Below, piece after piece: positions 54,371 to 62,824 of a stretch of DNA of 64,000 bases. The stretch spans positions 19,803-83,802 of the forward strand of contig NZ_CALPDF010000016.1 in the NCBI RefSeq assembly GCF_943193175.1. The letters are read 5' to 3'. The stretch's first letter is position 1, and each line of letters opens with the position of its first letter. Below the pieces are notes generated by a model. It saw nothing but the letters and a program-made list of their open reading frames with translations. It did no database searches and was not told where the DNA came from. The stretch comes from Neobacillus muris (lineage in GTDB: Bacteria; Bacillota; Bacilli; Bacillales; Cytobacillaceae). The translations under genes and the position numbers were made by a program.

Positions 54371-56890
54371 TTGGTTAATTTTAAAAAGAGGTTAGGAACA
54401 AAAAAGGTAGAAAAAAAGATTCATCCATGTGAAATATACAACACTCTCGATCGAGCTAGTGACAAAGGACCACTAAGACCTGTACAAGCTTCTGTTTTAG
54501 ATGACTGGTTTGAGAATTATCGGAAAGAACAGGATTTAATTTTGAAGCTACATACTGGCCAAGGAAAAACACTAATAGGGCTGCTGATGCTTCAGTCACG
54601 TTTAAATGAAGGTACAGGTCCAGCTATCTATCTGTGCCCAAATAAATTTCTTGTAGAACAAACATGCCAACAAGCAGAAAGTTTTGGAATTTCTTATGTA
54701 ATTGCCGAAGATGATCTTCCCGATGAATTTATTGACGGGAAAGCAATATTAATTACATCAGTACATAAGTTGTTTAATGGAAAATCTCGATTTGGTGTTG
54801 GCCAAAGAGGGGAACATGTTTCAACAATCTTAATGGATGATGCCCATGCTTGTATGAACGAAATAAAAGATGCGTTTAACATAAAACTAAAAAGTGATTC
54901 AAATGCCTACCAAGAAATTTTAAATCTTTTTGGTTTTGAACTTGAAAAGCAAGGTTATGGAACATATGCTGATATTAAAAGAAAGAACTATGACGCCATA
55001 TTACCGGTCCCTTACTGGGATTGGCAGGATAAACAAACAGAGGTTGCCCAAATCCTATCCAAATACAGTGTTAGTAGTGATATCAAATATGCTTGGCCAT
55101 TAATAAAGGATATGCTAAGAGATTGTCAATGTATTATTTCTGGTGCCAGTTTAGAAATTTCTCCTTACAGAACCCCGTTAGAAATGTTCAAATCTTACTA
55201 TAGAGCTGAACGAAGAATATTTATGTCTGCTACAATTACGGATGATTCTTTTATGATAAAAGGTTTAGGTTTAAATAGCAAAACTATAGAAAATCCTTTA
55301 ATTGATCCAAATGAGCACTGGTCAGGAGAAAAAATGATATTAATTCCATCATTAATTGATCAAACGTTAAATAGAGGTGAGATTGTAAACCGATATGCGA
55401 AACCAGTGAACAACAAAAAATATGGAACTGTTGTACTCGTACCTAGTTTTAAGAACTCAAAAGATTGGGAAAAATATGGCTCCACAATTGCTACCAAAGA
55501 TTCCATAGAAGCAGAAATTCAAAAATTAAAAGACAGACAGTGTGACAAAACACTAGTCATCGCAAATAGATATGATGGGATTGATTTACCCGATCATTCA
55601 TGTCGCATTTTGATTATTGATTCAAAACCGTACTTTGAATCATTATTAGATAGATATTTGGAAAGTTGTAGGGGAAATAGTGAGATACTTGATATTAAAT
55701 TAGCCCAGATCATTGAGCAGGGACTTGGTCGAGGGGTCCGTGGCGAGAAAGACTATAACGCCATAATACTTACTGGTTCGGAATTAATAAAGTTTATTCG
55801 TTCTAAAAAGACAAGAAAGTTCTTTTCAAATCAAACACGGACCCAAATAGAAATCGGTTTGAAAATTGCTGAATACGCAAAGGAAGATATTAAGGATGGA
55901 AAAGAGCCTCTTCAAGCTTTGGAGGAACTTATTGACCAGTCATTAAAACGTGATGAAGGTTGGAAAGAGTTTTATGTAGAACAAATGGATGAAATGATGG
56001 GTGAAGTAAAGAACAAACAAATCCTTGGAATATTTGAATATGAAAGACAAGCTGAAAAGAAGTATTTAGAGGAAGATTATCAAGGAGCTATAAATATCAT
56101 TCAAAAACTATTAGATGAACATATTAAAACTGATGAAGAAAGAGGATGGTATTTCCAAGAAATGGCCAGATATATTTACCCTCTTTCAAAAACAGAATCT
56201 AATAAATATCAAATCTTAGCCCATAAGAAAAACCCTTATTTATTAAAGCCTAAAGAAGGGATGCAGATTCAGTCCATTTCGACAATTAGCTTGAAACGAA
56301 TTGAAAATATCATGGATTGGATTAGACAATTCGAGTCTAATGAAGAATTACAATTAAGTTTAGATGATATGTTAGCAAAGTTAGCCTTCGGAGTAAAGGC
56401 GGATAGGTTTGAACAAGAACTTGATAATTTAGCAAAGGCATTAGGATTTATCAGTCAAAGGCCTGATAAGGAATGGAAGGAAGGCCCAGATAACTTGTGG
56501 AAGGTTAAAGATGATCAATATTTACTTATAGAGTGTAAAAGTAATGTTGATACATCAAGGGTAGAAATTCATAAAGATGAAACGGGTCAAATGAATAATG
56601 CTTGTGCTTGGTTTCAAAGGAATTATGATGGTATAACCAAGGTTAATAGAGTTATGATTATTCCAACCAAAAAAGTAAATCGAGCAGCTGGTTTTAATTT
56701 TGAGGTTGAGGTAATGAGAGAAAGGGGATTAAATTCATTAAAAAAGAATGTTAAAAATTTCTTTAATGAATTTAAAAGTTCAGATATCAAGGATTTATCA
56801 GAAAGAAAAATACAAGAATTCTTAAATCTTCACAACCTTTCGGTAGATGATATAGTCACAAAGTACACTGAGAAAGTAAAAACATATTAG
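54371..56890 (+). CDS. SF2 helicase fused to a PD-(D/E)XK-like nuclease domain
   Basis: An 839-residue protein. Helicase motifs: LRPVQASVL, Walker A HTGQGKT (62-67), YLCPNKFLVEQT (Ia), DDAH (156-159, a variant of DEAH), MSATI (near 285) and the arginine-finger motif QGLGRGVRG (near 450). About 230 helical residues follow. The C terminus has GPDNLW (P706, D707) and LIECKSN (E721, K723), which together read as a PD-(D/E)XK endonuclease core. TTG is the start, with AGGAGGT six bases upstream. Helicase-nuclease fusions occur in anti-phage systems and repair; the exact family is not recognised. No partner methyltransferase is nearby, so a classical restriction system is unlikely. Confidence 0.75.
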   Translation: MVNFKKRLGTKKVEKKIHPCEIYNTLDRASDKGPLRPVQASVLDDWFENYRKEQDLILKLHTGQGKTLIGLLMLQSRLNEGTGPAIYLCPNKFLVEQTCQQAESFGISYVIAEDDLPDEFIDGKAILITSVHKLFNGKSRFGVGQRGEHVSTILMDDAHACMNEIKDAFNIKLKSDSNAYQEILNLFGFELEKQGYGTYADIKRKNYDAILPVPYWDWQDKQTEVAQILSKYSVSSDIKYAWPLIKDMLRDCQCIISGASLEISPYRTPLEMFKSYYRAERRIFMSATITDDSFMIKGLGLNSKTIENPLIDPNEHWSGEKMILIPSLIDQTLNRGEIVNRYAKPVNNKKYGTVVLVPSFKNSKDWEKYGSTIATKDSIEAEIQKLKDRQCDKTLVIANRYDGIDLPDHSCRILIIDSKPYFESLLDRYLESCRGNSEILDIKLAQIIEQGLGRGVRGEKDYNAIILTGSELIKFIRSKKTRKFFSNQTRTQIEIGLKIAEYAKEDIKDGKEPLQALEELIDQSLKRDEGWKEFYVEQMDEMMGEVKNKQILGIFEYERQAEKKYLEEDYQGAINIIQKLLDEHIKTDEERGWYFQEMARYIYPLSKTESNKYQILAHKKNPYLLKPKEGMQIQSISTISLKRIENIMDWIRQFESNEELQLSLDDMLAKLAFGVKADRFEQELDNLAKALGFISQRPDKEWKEGPDNLWKVKDDQYLLIECKSNVDTSRVEIHKDETGQMNNACAWFQRNYDGITKVNRVMIIPTKKVNRAAGFNFEVEVMRERGLNSLKKNVKNFFNEFKSSDIKDLSERKIQEFLNLHNLSVDDIVTKYTEKVKTY

Positions 56891-57085
56891 GGGATTAAAG
56901 CTTATTAAAAATAATTTAGTGAGCTAATTCAAACTGAGATATTTTATCCCAAATGAAATAATAACCGAAGCGTAGGAATTCTTTCTTACGCTTTCAGCTT
57001 TTATATGGGTAACCATTGGTTTACTTAGTAGGGAATTATAAATAGATTTTATAGGTTAAGTAGAATTTTTTAGGAGGTGTCAATA

Positions 57086-59242
57086 TTGTCTTGTTTAATC
57101 ATTACAGAAAAACCGTCTGTAGCTAAGAATATTGCAGATGCATTAAAAATTAAAAATAGAAAAGATGGATATTATGAAGGGAATGGATATTTCATTACTT
57201 GGGCGTTTGGCCATTTGTTACAATTGTATGATGCAAAAGATTACGATGAAAAAATGGCTAAATGGAATTTGGAGAATTTCCCTTTTATTCCATCGAGTTT
57301 TCGATATAAAGTAAAAAGTGATCCACGAGAAAGAGGAAAAGAAGATATTGGTGCTAAAAAGCAGTTAAAAATCATTTACAGTTTGATCAAACGAAATGAC
57401 GTGGATACCATTGTTTCGGCATGTGACTTTGATCGTGAAGGACAGATCATTGGTGATACTATTATTTATAGTCTTAAGTCACAAAAACAAGTTTTTCGTT
57501 TATTACTGAACGAATGGACACCGGATGAAGTGGTAAAAGGACTCCGAAACCTAAAACCTAATACAGAAATGAAACCTCTTCGGGATGCAGGAATAAGCAG
57601 ACAATGGGCAGATTGGGTCATCGGGATCAATTTAACATCTGTTGCTACATTAAAATACCAAAAAGGTGTAGGTAAAGCCTTAAATATAGGCAGAGTACTC
57701 TTACCGACTTTAAAGATTATTTACGATCGGGATAAAGAAATAGAAAATTTTGTACCAGAAACATATTTTAAATTGACTGCTACCTTTCAGACTAAGGATA
57801 ACAAGGTTTATGAAGGTACGTATTTTGAAAAAAATGAGGATAAATTTAAAAATAAAGAAACCTTAGACTCCATTGAACAGGCTCTTACAAGTCAGACCTC
57901 GACCATTATTGACAAAAAAGTAGAGCGAAAACGGGAATATCCACCTTATTTATTTAACCTTTCAAACTTACAAGGATATATCACAAGCAAATTTAAAGGT
58001 TGGACTTCTGACAAGGTATTAAAAGTAGCACAGTCACTTTACGAAAAGAAGTATATTACTTACCCGAGGACTGCGAGTGTTGTTTTAGAGGAAAGTTTAG
58101 TAGAAAAAGCAGCAAAGGTACTTGATAACTTAAAACAAGGATTGCCTTTTGCGGATGAAATTAATTTTATGAAATCTAAACGAGTCTTTGATAATTCTAA
58201 GGTTGAAAGTCATAGTGCCATTATTCCCACATATTTAATCCCAAAATCTTTAACTCAGGATGAGAAAATCGTTTATAATTCAATAAAAAATAGATTTCTT
58301 ATGCAATTTATGCCTATTGCCGAATATGAAGAAACAAAAATGATTACGAAGGTTAATAATAGTGAGATAGAAGGCGTATTCATTTCTAAAGGAAAAGTTC
58401 AGCTTGTTGAAGGTTGGAAAAAGATTGAAAAAATTGAATCAAAAGATACAATTTTACCATATGTGAGTATCAATGACATGGTGGACTTAATTAACCATAC
58501 CATTACATCTCACGTTACGAAACCACCGAAGCAACATACAGAAAAAACACTTTTAAAAAAGATGGAAACCTGTGGTAAAGGCCATGATGATGAGGAAAAT
58601 GAAGAAATGTTAACGGCTATTTTAAGTGGTTATAGTATCGGAACACCTGCTACAAGGGCTGAAACGATTAAAAAATTAAAGGATGTCGGCTATATTACTA
58701 CGCAAAATAAAAATTTAATATGTACTGAACTTGGAAGAAAATTAGTAGAAACATTTCCGATTAAGGAATTGTTTGATTTGGAGTTTACAGGTCGGTTAGA
58801 AAAAACATTATCAGATATTGAAAAACAAAAATTTACGAAACAAGAATTTCTTCATGCAATTTTTGATTTTACAACAAAAGCTGTTGATAAAATTAAAAAT
58901 GAACAACAAGTAATTATTAATGAAGTGGTAAGAAATAAGAAACCAATTGAAGTATTGGGTAAATGCCCTCTTTGTGGCCATAGTGTGATCGAGGGACAAA
59001 AAGGGTTTGGATGTAGCAATTGGAAGAATGGGTGTAAATTTGTCATTTGGAAGAATGATAAATTTTTGGCCACGATGAAGAAAAAGCCGACGAAAACGAT
59101 GGTAAAATCACTTTTGAAAAATGGTGTAGTAACAGTGAAAGGATTAACAAGTAAAAAAGGCAGTAAGTTTGATGCCAATATGAGATATGAAAAGAATCAA
59201 GAAAACGAATTTTTTAGTTGGAAGATGGAGTTTAATAAGTAA
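57086..59242 (+). CDS. topB: DNA topoisomerase III (type IA)
   Basis: A 718-residue type IA topoisomerase. The TOPRIM domain has LIITEKPSVAKNIADAL and the DxD of SACDFDREGQ (near 113-120). RDAGISRQWADWVIGINLTS and the catalytic tyrosine in KYITYPRTAS (Tyr326) follow, then GTPATRAETI. The C terminus has one zinc finger (CPLCGH ... CSNWKNGC). TopB decatenates DNA through a single-strand gate. TTG 57086 is preferred, with AGGAGGT seven bases upstream. Extra TopB copies are common on plasmids and ICEs. It lies 195 bases after the helicase gene on the same strand. Confidence 0.93.
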   Translation: MSCLIITEKPSVAKNIADALKIKNRKDGYYEGNGYFITWAFGHLLQLYDAKDYDEKMAKWNLENFPFIPSSFRYKVKSDPRERGKEDIGAKKQLKIIYSLIKRNDVDTIVSACDFDREGQIIGDTIIYSLKSQKQVFRLLLNEWTPDEVVKGLRNLKPNTEMKPLRDAGISRQWADWVIGINLTSVATLKYQKGVGKALNIGRVLLPTLKIIYDRDKEIENFVPETYFKLTATFQTKDNKVYEGTYFEKNEDKFKNKETLDSIEQALTSQTSTIIDKKVERKREYPPYLFNLSNLQGYITSKFKGWTSDKVLKVAQSLYEKKYITYPRTASVVLEESLVEKAAKVLDNLKQGLPFADEINFMKSKRVFDNSKVESHSAIIPTYLIPKSLTQDEKIVYNSIKNRFLMQFMPIAEYEETKMITKVNNSEIEGVFISKGKVQLVEGWKKIEKIESKDTILPYVSINDMVDLINHTITSHVTKPPKQHTEKTLLKKMETCGKGHDDEENEEMLTAILSGYSIGTPATRAETIKKLKDVGYITTQNKNLICTELGRKLVETFPIKELFDLEFTGRLEKTLSDIEKQKFTKQEFLHAIFDFTTKAVDKIKNEQQVIINEVVRNKKPIEVLGKCPLCGHSVIEGQKGFGCSNWKNGCKFVIWKNDKFLATMKKKPTKTMVKSLLKNGVVTVKGLTSKKGSKFDANMRYEKNQENEFFSWKMEFNK

Positions 59243-59444
59243 ATTTGTTTTAAATATACAACTAGCCATGCAACATTTGTTGCAGCAGTAAACGAAATCT
59301 TATTACGGTCTATGACAGCTACGCTGTTATTAGGCCTTTTTCTGCGTTTCTGCGGTTTTTTTATACATGATTGATTCATCAAGATTTCAGGCTTCTTTAG
59401 AAGTTTGCCGGCTACATAAAAAAGGGATTGTTTATGCAATTCTG

Positions 59445-59478
59445 TTGACTTACAATAAAGTTGTTTAACTTGCAAGTT
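59445..59478 (+). promoter_or_regulatory. Promoter region with perfect 12-bp palindrome before the OB/ParB gene
   Basis: TTGACT (59445-59450) is a good -35; the -10 is weak (TAACTT near 59466). AACTTGCAAGTT (59467-59478) is a perfect 12-bp palindrome overlapping the -10 and ending just before the ribosome site, a likely operator for autoregulation. Confidence 0.5.
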
Positions 59479-59491
59479 TAGGAGGGATAGT

Positions 59492-60115
59492 ATGCCACAT
59501 AAAATTACGTTAACAGGAAAACCAGTGAGTTCATTACGGCAGAAAGGAGCTTACTATACCTTTGATATGGAGGAGAAAGGCTCTCCAGCAGCACCGAAGG
59601 GATTACCCAAGAGTTCAACTATTACATATACAGTATTTATTAATCAAAAGCAGTTAAAGAAAGCTAATTTAACGGAAGAAAACATACAAGCACAAAAAAT
59701 TATGTTACAAGGTGAACCAACCTTGGACGTACCTGTTGAGGATTGTCCAGGAGAAATTGGTGTCGTCTGTTTCCAAGTATCGATCGTTCCTGAAAAACAG
59801 AAAGAGAAAGAATTAAGTAAAGATAGTCAAGAACCAGAAAAAGACGAGGTAAAAGCAGAAGAAAAAACAAAAGGACCAGAAGGAACAGAAGATTTTATTT
59901 TGCTTGAAAAAATCAGTGTTCCTGAAGAATTTTTGAACTCAACACCTAACCCTGAAAAAACGCAGAAGGTCGTGGACTATGTCAAACGGACAGGCTATTT
60001 AGATGAGCCTATTACTATTAATCGGGATACAAAGGTCCTCACGGACGGTTATAGACGATATATCGTGGCTAAAAAAGTGAAATTAGATTTAGTCCCTGTT
60101 GTATACGAAAAATAA
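59492..60115 (+). CDS. OB-fold/ParB-like nuclease domain fusion protein
   Basis: A 207-residue protein. Residues 1-105 look like a single-strand-binding OB fold (ITLTGKPVSSLRQKGAYYTF, then ITYTVFINQKQLKKAN and CPGEIGVVCFQVS). Residues 106-140 are a Glu/Lys-rich linker. Residues 143-207 are ParB-like (KISVPEEFLNSTPNP, VVDYVKRTGYLDEPITI, LTDGYRRYIVAKK). ParB/Srx-fold proteins serve partition, CTP-dependent clamps or nucleases; here there is no ParA and no helix-turn-helix, so plasmid partition is doubtful. GGAGGG precedes the ATG. It follows topB by 249 bases on the same strand. Confidence 0.72.
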   Translation: MPHKITLTGKPVSSLRQKGAYYTFDMEEKGSPAAPKGLPKSSTITYTVFINQKQLKKANLTEENIQAQKIMLQGEPTLDVPVEDCPGEIGVVCFQVSIVPEKQKEKELSKDSQEPEKDEVKAEEKTKGPEGTEDFILLEKISVPEEFLNSTPNPEKTQKVVDYVKRTGYLDEPITINRDTKVLTDGYRRYIVAKKVKLDLVPVVYEK

Positions 60116-60411
60116 GCTTAGAATACTGTATGACTCTATACTTTACTTTTTATGCATCTACTAAGCTTCTTTAAAAGCCCGGTAACATTGATTTATGTAC
60201 GAAATGTAAAAACATAAATAAACGATAAAAAATGAATAAAAGCTAAATCCTTCAAAATCAAGGGTTTGGCCTTTGTGCTAACGTTTTTTCAAAAACAATT
60301 AGAAAGGGTAGGGGGATGAAACTCTTCAGCGAAAGGGCTCGATAATCGGACCCTTTAATTTGGAAAAAGTCTACGTTATTAACGAGTTTCTACATGTTTA
60401 TATTGTTACTT
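60116..60411. other. Intergenic region in the island
   Basis: This stretch of 296 bases separates the convergent OB/ParB and resolvase genes. It is AT-rich, with a short GGGCTCGATAATCGGACCC dyad (near 60337-60355). AGGGGGATG near 60310 opens only a nine-codon frame. I see no gene. Confidence 0.5.
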
Positions 60412-61017
60412 TTAATAATCCTTTTCGTACTCCTTTACTAATTTATAAAAGGTAGTCTTTTTAACGTTTAATTCATCCATTGCCTTCACAGCTGTTATTT
60501 CTCCTGCTTTCCATTTTTGATATACTTTTTCAAATTCTTCTGTTATTCGTACCTTTGGTCGGCCAAACTTTATACCTTGCTGCAGTGCTAGATCAATTCC
60601 CTCACGCTGTCGTTTTCGAATTCTTTCCCTTTCCTCTTCTGCCATCCAAGAAAGAATTTGCAAAACAAGATCGGCAATGAAGGTTCCTAAACTATCCTTA
60701 AATTGAGTAGTGTCGAGCAACGGCATATCCAACACCACAATGTCAGCCTGTATGTTCTTCGTGATATCATTCCATTCTTGTAAAATTTCTTCTTTATTCC
60801 GTCCAAAACGATCTAAAGAATGTATATACAAGAGATCTCCTTTTCTCAAGATTCTTTTAAGTAGCTGATATTGTTCCCGTTGGAAATCCCTTCCACTTTG
60901 TTTATCCATGAAAATGTCTCGATCATCTATTCCCTTTTCTTTCATGGCTTCCAGTTGTCGACCTTCATTTTGATCCTTGCTACTTACTCGTATGTATCCA
61001 AATCTTCTAATGTCCAT
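60412..61017 (-). CDS. Serine recombinase (resolvase/invertase family)
   Basis: A 201-residue small serine recombinase. RRFGYIRVSSKDQNEGRQ has the nucleophile Ser12; LLYIHSLDRFGRNKEEIL carries the active-site Asp and Arg; ILSWMAEEERERIRKRQREG is the E-helix; GRPKV leads into a C-terminal helix-turn-helix. It belongs to the resolvase group of Tn3 transposons and plasmids. ATG 61017 has GAGGGAGA about seven bases before it; a 19-residue extension has no site and overlaps the promoter. It may resolve cointegrates for the Tn3-family element or a plasmid multimer. Confidence 0.9.
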   Translation of the reverse strand: MDIRRFGYIRVSSKDQNEGRQLEAMKEKGIDDRDIFMDKQSGRDFQREQYQLLKRILRKGDLLYIHSLDRFGRNKEEILQEWNDITKNIQADIVVLDMPLLDTTQFKDSLGTFIADLVLQILSWMAEEERERIRKRQREGIDLALQQGIKFGRPKVRITEEFEKVYQKWKAGEITAVKAMDELNVKKTTFYKLVKEYEKDY

Positions 61018-61045
61018 TTGGTCTCCCTCATTTTTAATTCCTTTT

Positions 61046-61128
61046 ACTATAATTCTACTAAAAAACGTTCGCAAAAGTACATAAAAACAAGAGAACGTTC
61101 GTAAATATTTTTACTAGTTTTTTGAACG
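61046..61128 (-). promoter_or_regulatory. Resolvase promoter and res-like repeats
   Basis: On the minus strand TTGCGA (61069-61074) and TATAGT (61046-61051) are 17 bp apart. CGTTCG at 61066-61071 and 61096-61101 and its inverse CGAACG type motif TGAACG at 61123-61128 repeat every 27-30 bp, as in resolvase binding subsites. Promoter and repeats overlap, so the enzyme probably represses itself. Confidence 0.65.
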
Positions 61129-61144
61129 TAAAAAAAGGTTAGTT

Positions 61145-61193
61145 TAAAGAAAAAACCCCCTGTTCGAAAAAGTACACTTTTTTGAACAGGGGG
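61145..61193 (-). terminator. 38-bp palindromic terminator for the zinc-ribbon gene
   Basis: CCCCCTGTTCGAAAAAGT (61156-61173) pairs with ACTTTTTTGAACAGGGGG (61176-61193), 18-bp arms with one mismatch and a two-base centre. On the minus strand TTTTTTC follows, so it ends the small gene at 61260-61418. GTTCGAA in it resembles the resolvase repeats. Confidence 0.8.
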
Positions 61194-61259
61194 TAGTGTC
61201 TTCATACGTTATGGAACTTACTTCATGTTTTTTGATCATTAAAAAAAGGTAAACTATGA

Positions 61260-61418
61260 TCAACTAATAATTAAACCTTTGCTTTTTTTCAGAGGAATAC
61301 TGTAACAATCATCACAAACTCCATTATTATCATGGTATTCCCATTCATCCATTATTTCTTTATCACAATTAGAACATTTTAACGGCTGATTATCGATAGA
61401 TTCTTCAATGCGATTCAT
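61260..61418 (-). CDS. Small zinc-ribbon protein
   Basis: A 52-residue ORF beginning MNRIEESIDNQPLKCSNCDK. It has two CxxC pairs, CSNC and CDDC, 19-20 residues apart, a pattern that folds as a zinc ribbon. AAGGAG lies eight bases upstream of the ATG and a strong terminator follows, so it looks like a true gene. No family is recognised. It may bind nucleic acid or a protein partner. Confidence 0.68.
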   Translation of the reverse strand: MNRIEESIDNQPLKCSNCDKEIMDEWEYHDNNGVCDDCYSIPLKKSKGLIIS

Positions 61419-61657
61419 AACTTCATCTCCTTTTTACTATTTTTAATTCGATAAAAGGAAATTATTCCCTGCCTAAAAAGCTAGTCTGAAAAAACAACTA
61501 TTCATATATTAAGGTTATTAGTATCAATTTGATCAAACATTATTCTAAAGCAACAGAAGATGATAACATGTTTAAAGATGATGAAAATGATAATGATCCA
61601 GAAGATATAGGCGATAGGGATAATAAAGATGAGTAATACTTTCTTCAACAACTATAT

Positions 61658-61693
61658 AAAAAAAGCCGACTGTTAACAGATCGGCTTTTTATT
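61658..61693. terminator. Bidirectional terminator
   Basis: AAAAAAGCCGA pairs with TCGGCTTTTT around an 11-base loop containing CTGTTAACAG. It lies 12 bases past the stop of the minus-strand gene at 61705. A weak 22-codon acidic frame (61568-61636) ends just before it on the plus strand. Confidence 0.88.
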
Positions 61694-61704
61694 ATTATAA
61701 ACTA

Positions 61705-61983
61705 TTATTTGTTAGTTAATTTATTTTTGTTAGGGACTAACTCTTTTGAAAACTCCATTAAAGCAGTAGTCATTTTCGGAATTTGACCATATTTCACTAT
61801 GTTTTGGATAGGGGCCAGCATATTCTTGTTTCCATTTCTTCTTAAGCGTAATGCAGCTACACTAACCCCTAAGCCTAATAAAGAGGCCCATAAAACTCCT
61901 CTATTGTTTCTTTTTCTGTTAAACATATTGAAAAGGTTTTGCTTTCTACCTATATTTAAAAGATTGTTCACCCAGTTATTCAA
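61705..61983 (-). CDS. Small basic membrane-associated protein, unknown
   Basis: A protein of about 92 residues: a basic N-terminal segment (NLFNMFNRKRNNRG), one hydrophobic stretch VLWASLLGLGVSVAALRLRR, then a charged tail ending VPNKNKLTNK. It resembles short single-helix Bacillus membrane proteins, but I cannot name the family. I choose the TTG at 61983 because GAGGAAG lies nine bases upstream. An earlier TTG (62037) has none, and the internal ATG before FNRKR also lacks a site. A terminator follows. Confidence 0.5.
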   Translation of the reverse strand: MNNWVNNLLNIGRKQNLFNMFNRKRNNRGVLWASLLGLGVSVAALRLRRNGNKNMLAPIQNIVKYGQIPKMTTALMEFSKELVPNKNKLTNK

Positions 61984-62130
61984 TACCAAACACTTCCTCG
62001 ATCGAGTATTTGGAAGAGAAAATGAATACCCTTCCAAATCTAATATTTACATTTAAATGTTTGAATATACTGGCAACATTTTAATAGTTAATTCAGATTG
62101 TTAGTTAGTGATAGTTTTTTTACATGTCAT

Positions 62131-62367
62131 TTAATAAAATGTTTCATTCACTTCCCATGATTCAACCGTTTTATAAGCCGTTTGTGGGTCAAATCCTTTT
62201 CCAAGTAAATAAGCAATGGCTGCCACTTCTGTAAGTGCGTGTTGGTATGAGGTAAATGCTGCTTCGTGTAAACCATAGTTAACAAAAGGGATTATTGCTC
62301 TCAATGTTTGACTTTTTAAATCTCCGTAGGGGGTATAAACCTGATTATAAAAAGGGGTATAAGGCAT
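62131..62367 (-). CDS. Hypothetical protein, 78 residues
   Basis: A mostly helical small protein: MPYTPFYNQVYTPYGDLKSQ at the N terminus, then LHEAAFTSYQHALTEVAAIA and a WEVNETFY end. ATG 62367 is eleven bases from GAGGAAGG; an ATG four codons earlier abuts that site. No signal peptide or catalytic motif is visible and I do not recognise a family. The tyrosine-rich start is reminiscent of some spore coat proteins, but that is only an impression. Confidence 0.5.
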   Translation of the reverse strand: MPYTPFYNQVYTPYGDLKSQTLRAIIPFVNYGLHEAAFTSYQHALTEVAAIAYLLGKGFDPQTAYKTVESWEVNETFY

Positions 62368-62660
62368 TAGGAATCCCATCCTTCCTCAAATATTTATCTA
62401 AGATGATGTATCATATGTTGAGGTAAGATTTTGGTTTTTGCTTTATTAAACTTCCGCATTTCCCCAGTAACTTATATACTTCCTTTGTGTTAAATTGATC
62501 AAACAAACTGCAAAAAATCATTCCTTATATAAATCAACTAATAGTTCATTATAGAATATTTGGTGCGGATGATTACCAATGACAGGGGGAACTGTATCTC
62601 ACAAAATTCCCCCATAATTGCGTTTTGTATCATAGGGTTTCTAGAAAAGATTCATTGATT

Positions 62661-62813
62661 TTATTCTTCTGATAAAGAAGCTTGAGTTTGTAACTGTGAT
62701 TGTACTTGACTAATTAATGTTTGTACTTGTGCTACTTCAGTCGATGCTTGTTTTAATGCTTCTGAAGCAAGAGTGGTGTTAGCAGCAGATTGTTCAATTG
62801 CAGAAGTGATCAT
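62661..62813 (-). CDS. Hypothetical Q/S/A-rich small ORF next to the transposon end
   Basis: A 50-residue frame beginning MITSAIEQSAANTTLASEAL and ending with QTQASLSEE, low in complexity and probably an amphipathic helix. AAAGGA is only two bases from the ATG, too close for good initiation, and the transposon end begins 12 bases upstream. The gene may therefore have lost its N terminus or its ribosome site to the insertion. Function unknown. Confidence 0.4.
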   Translation of the reverse strand: MITSAIEQSAANTTLASEALKQASTEVAQVQTLISQVQSQLQTQASLSEE

Positions 62814-62824
62814 ATCCTTTACAA

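Noticed and set aside
61156..61193. The 38-bp palindrome as a transposon terminal repeat
   Set aside because: It has no partner copy nearby, and on the minus strand it has the T run and position of a terminator for the zinc-ribbon gene.
61568..61636. Short acidic frame MFKDDENDNDPEDIGDRD on the plus strand
   Set aside because: Only 22 codons, no convincing ribosome site, and the upstream open frame has no start; it may be the tail of a decayed gene but cannot be supported.
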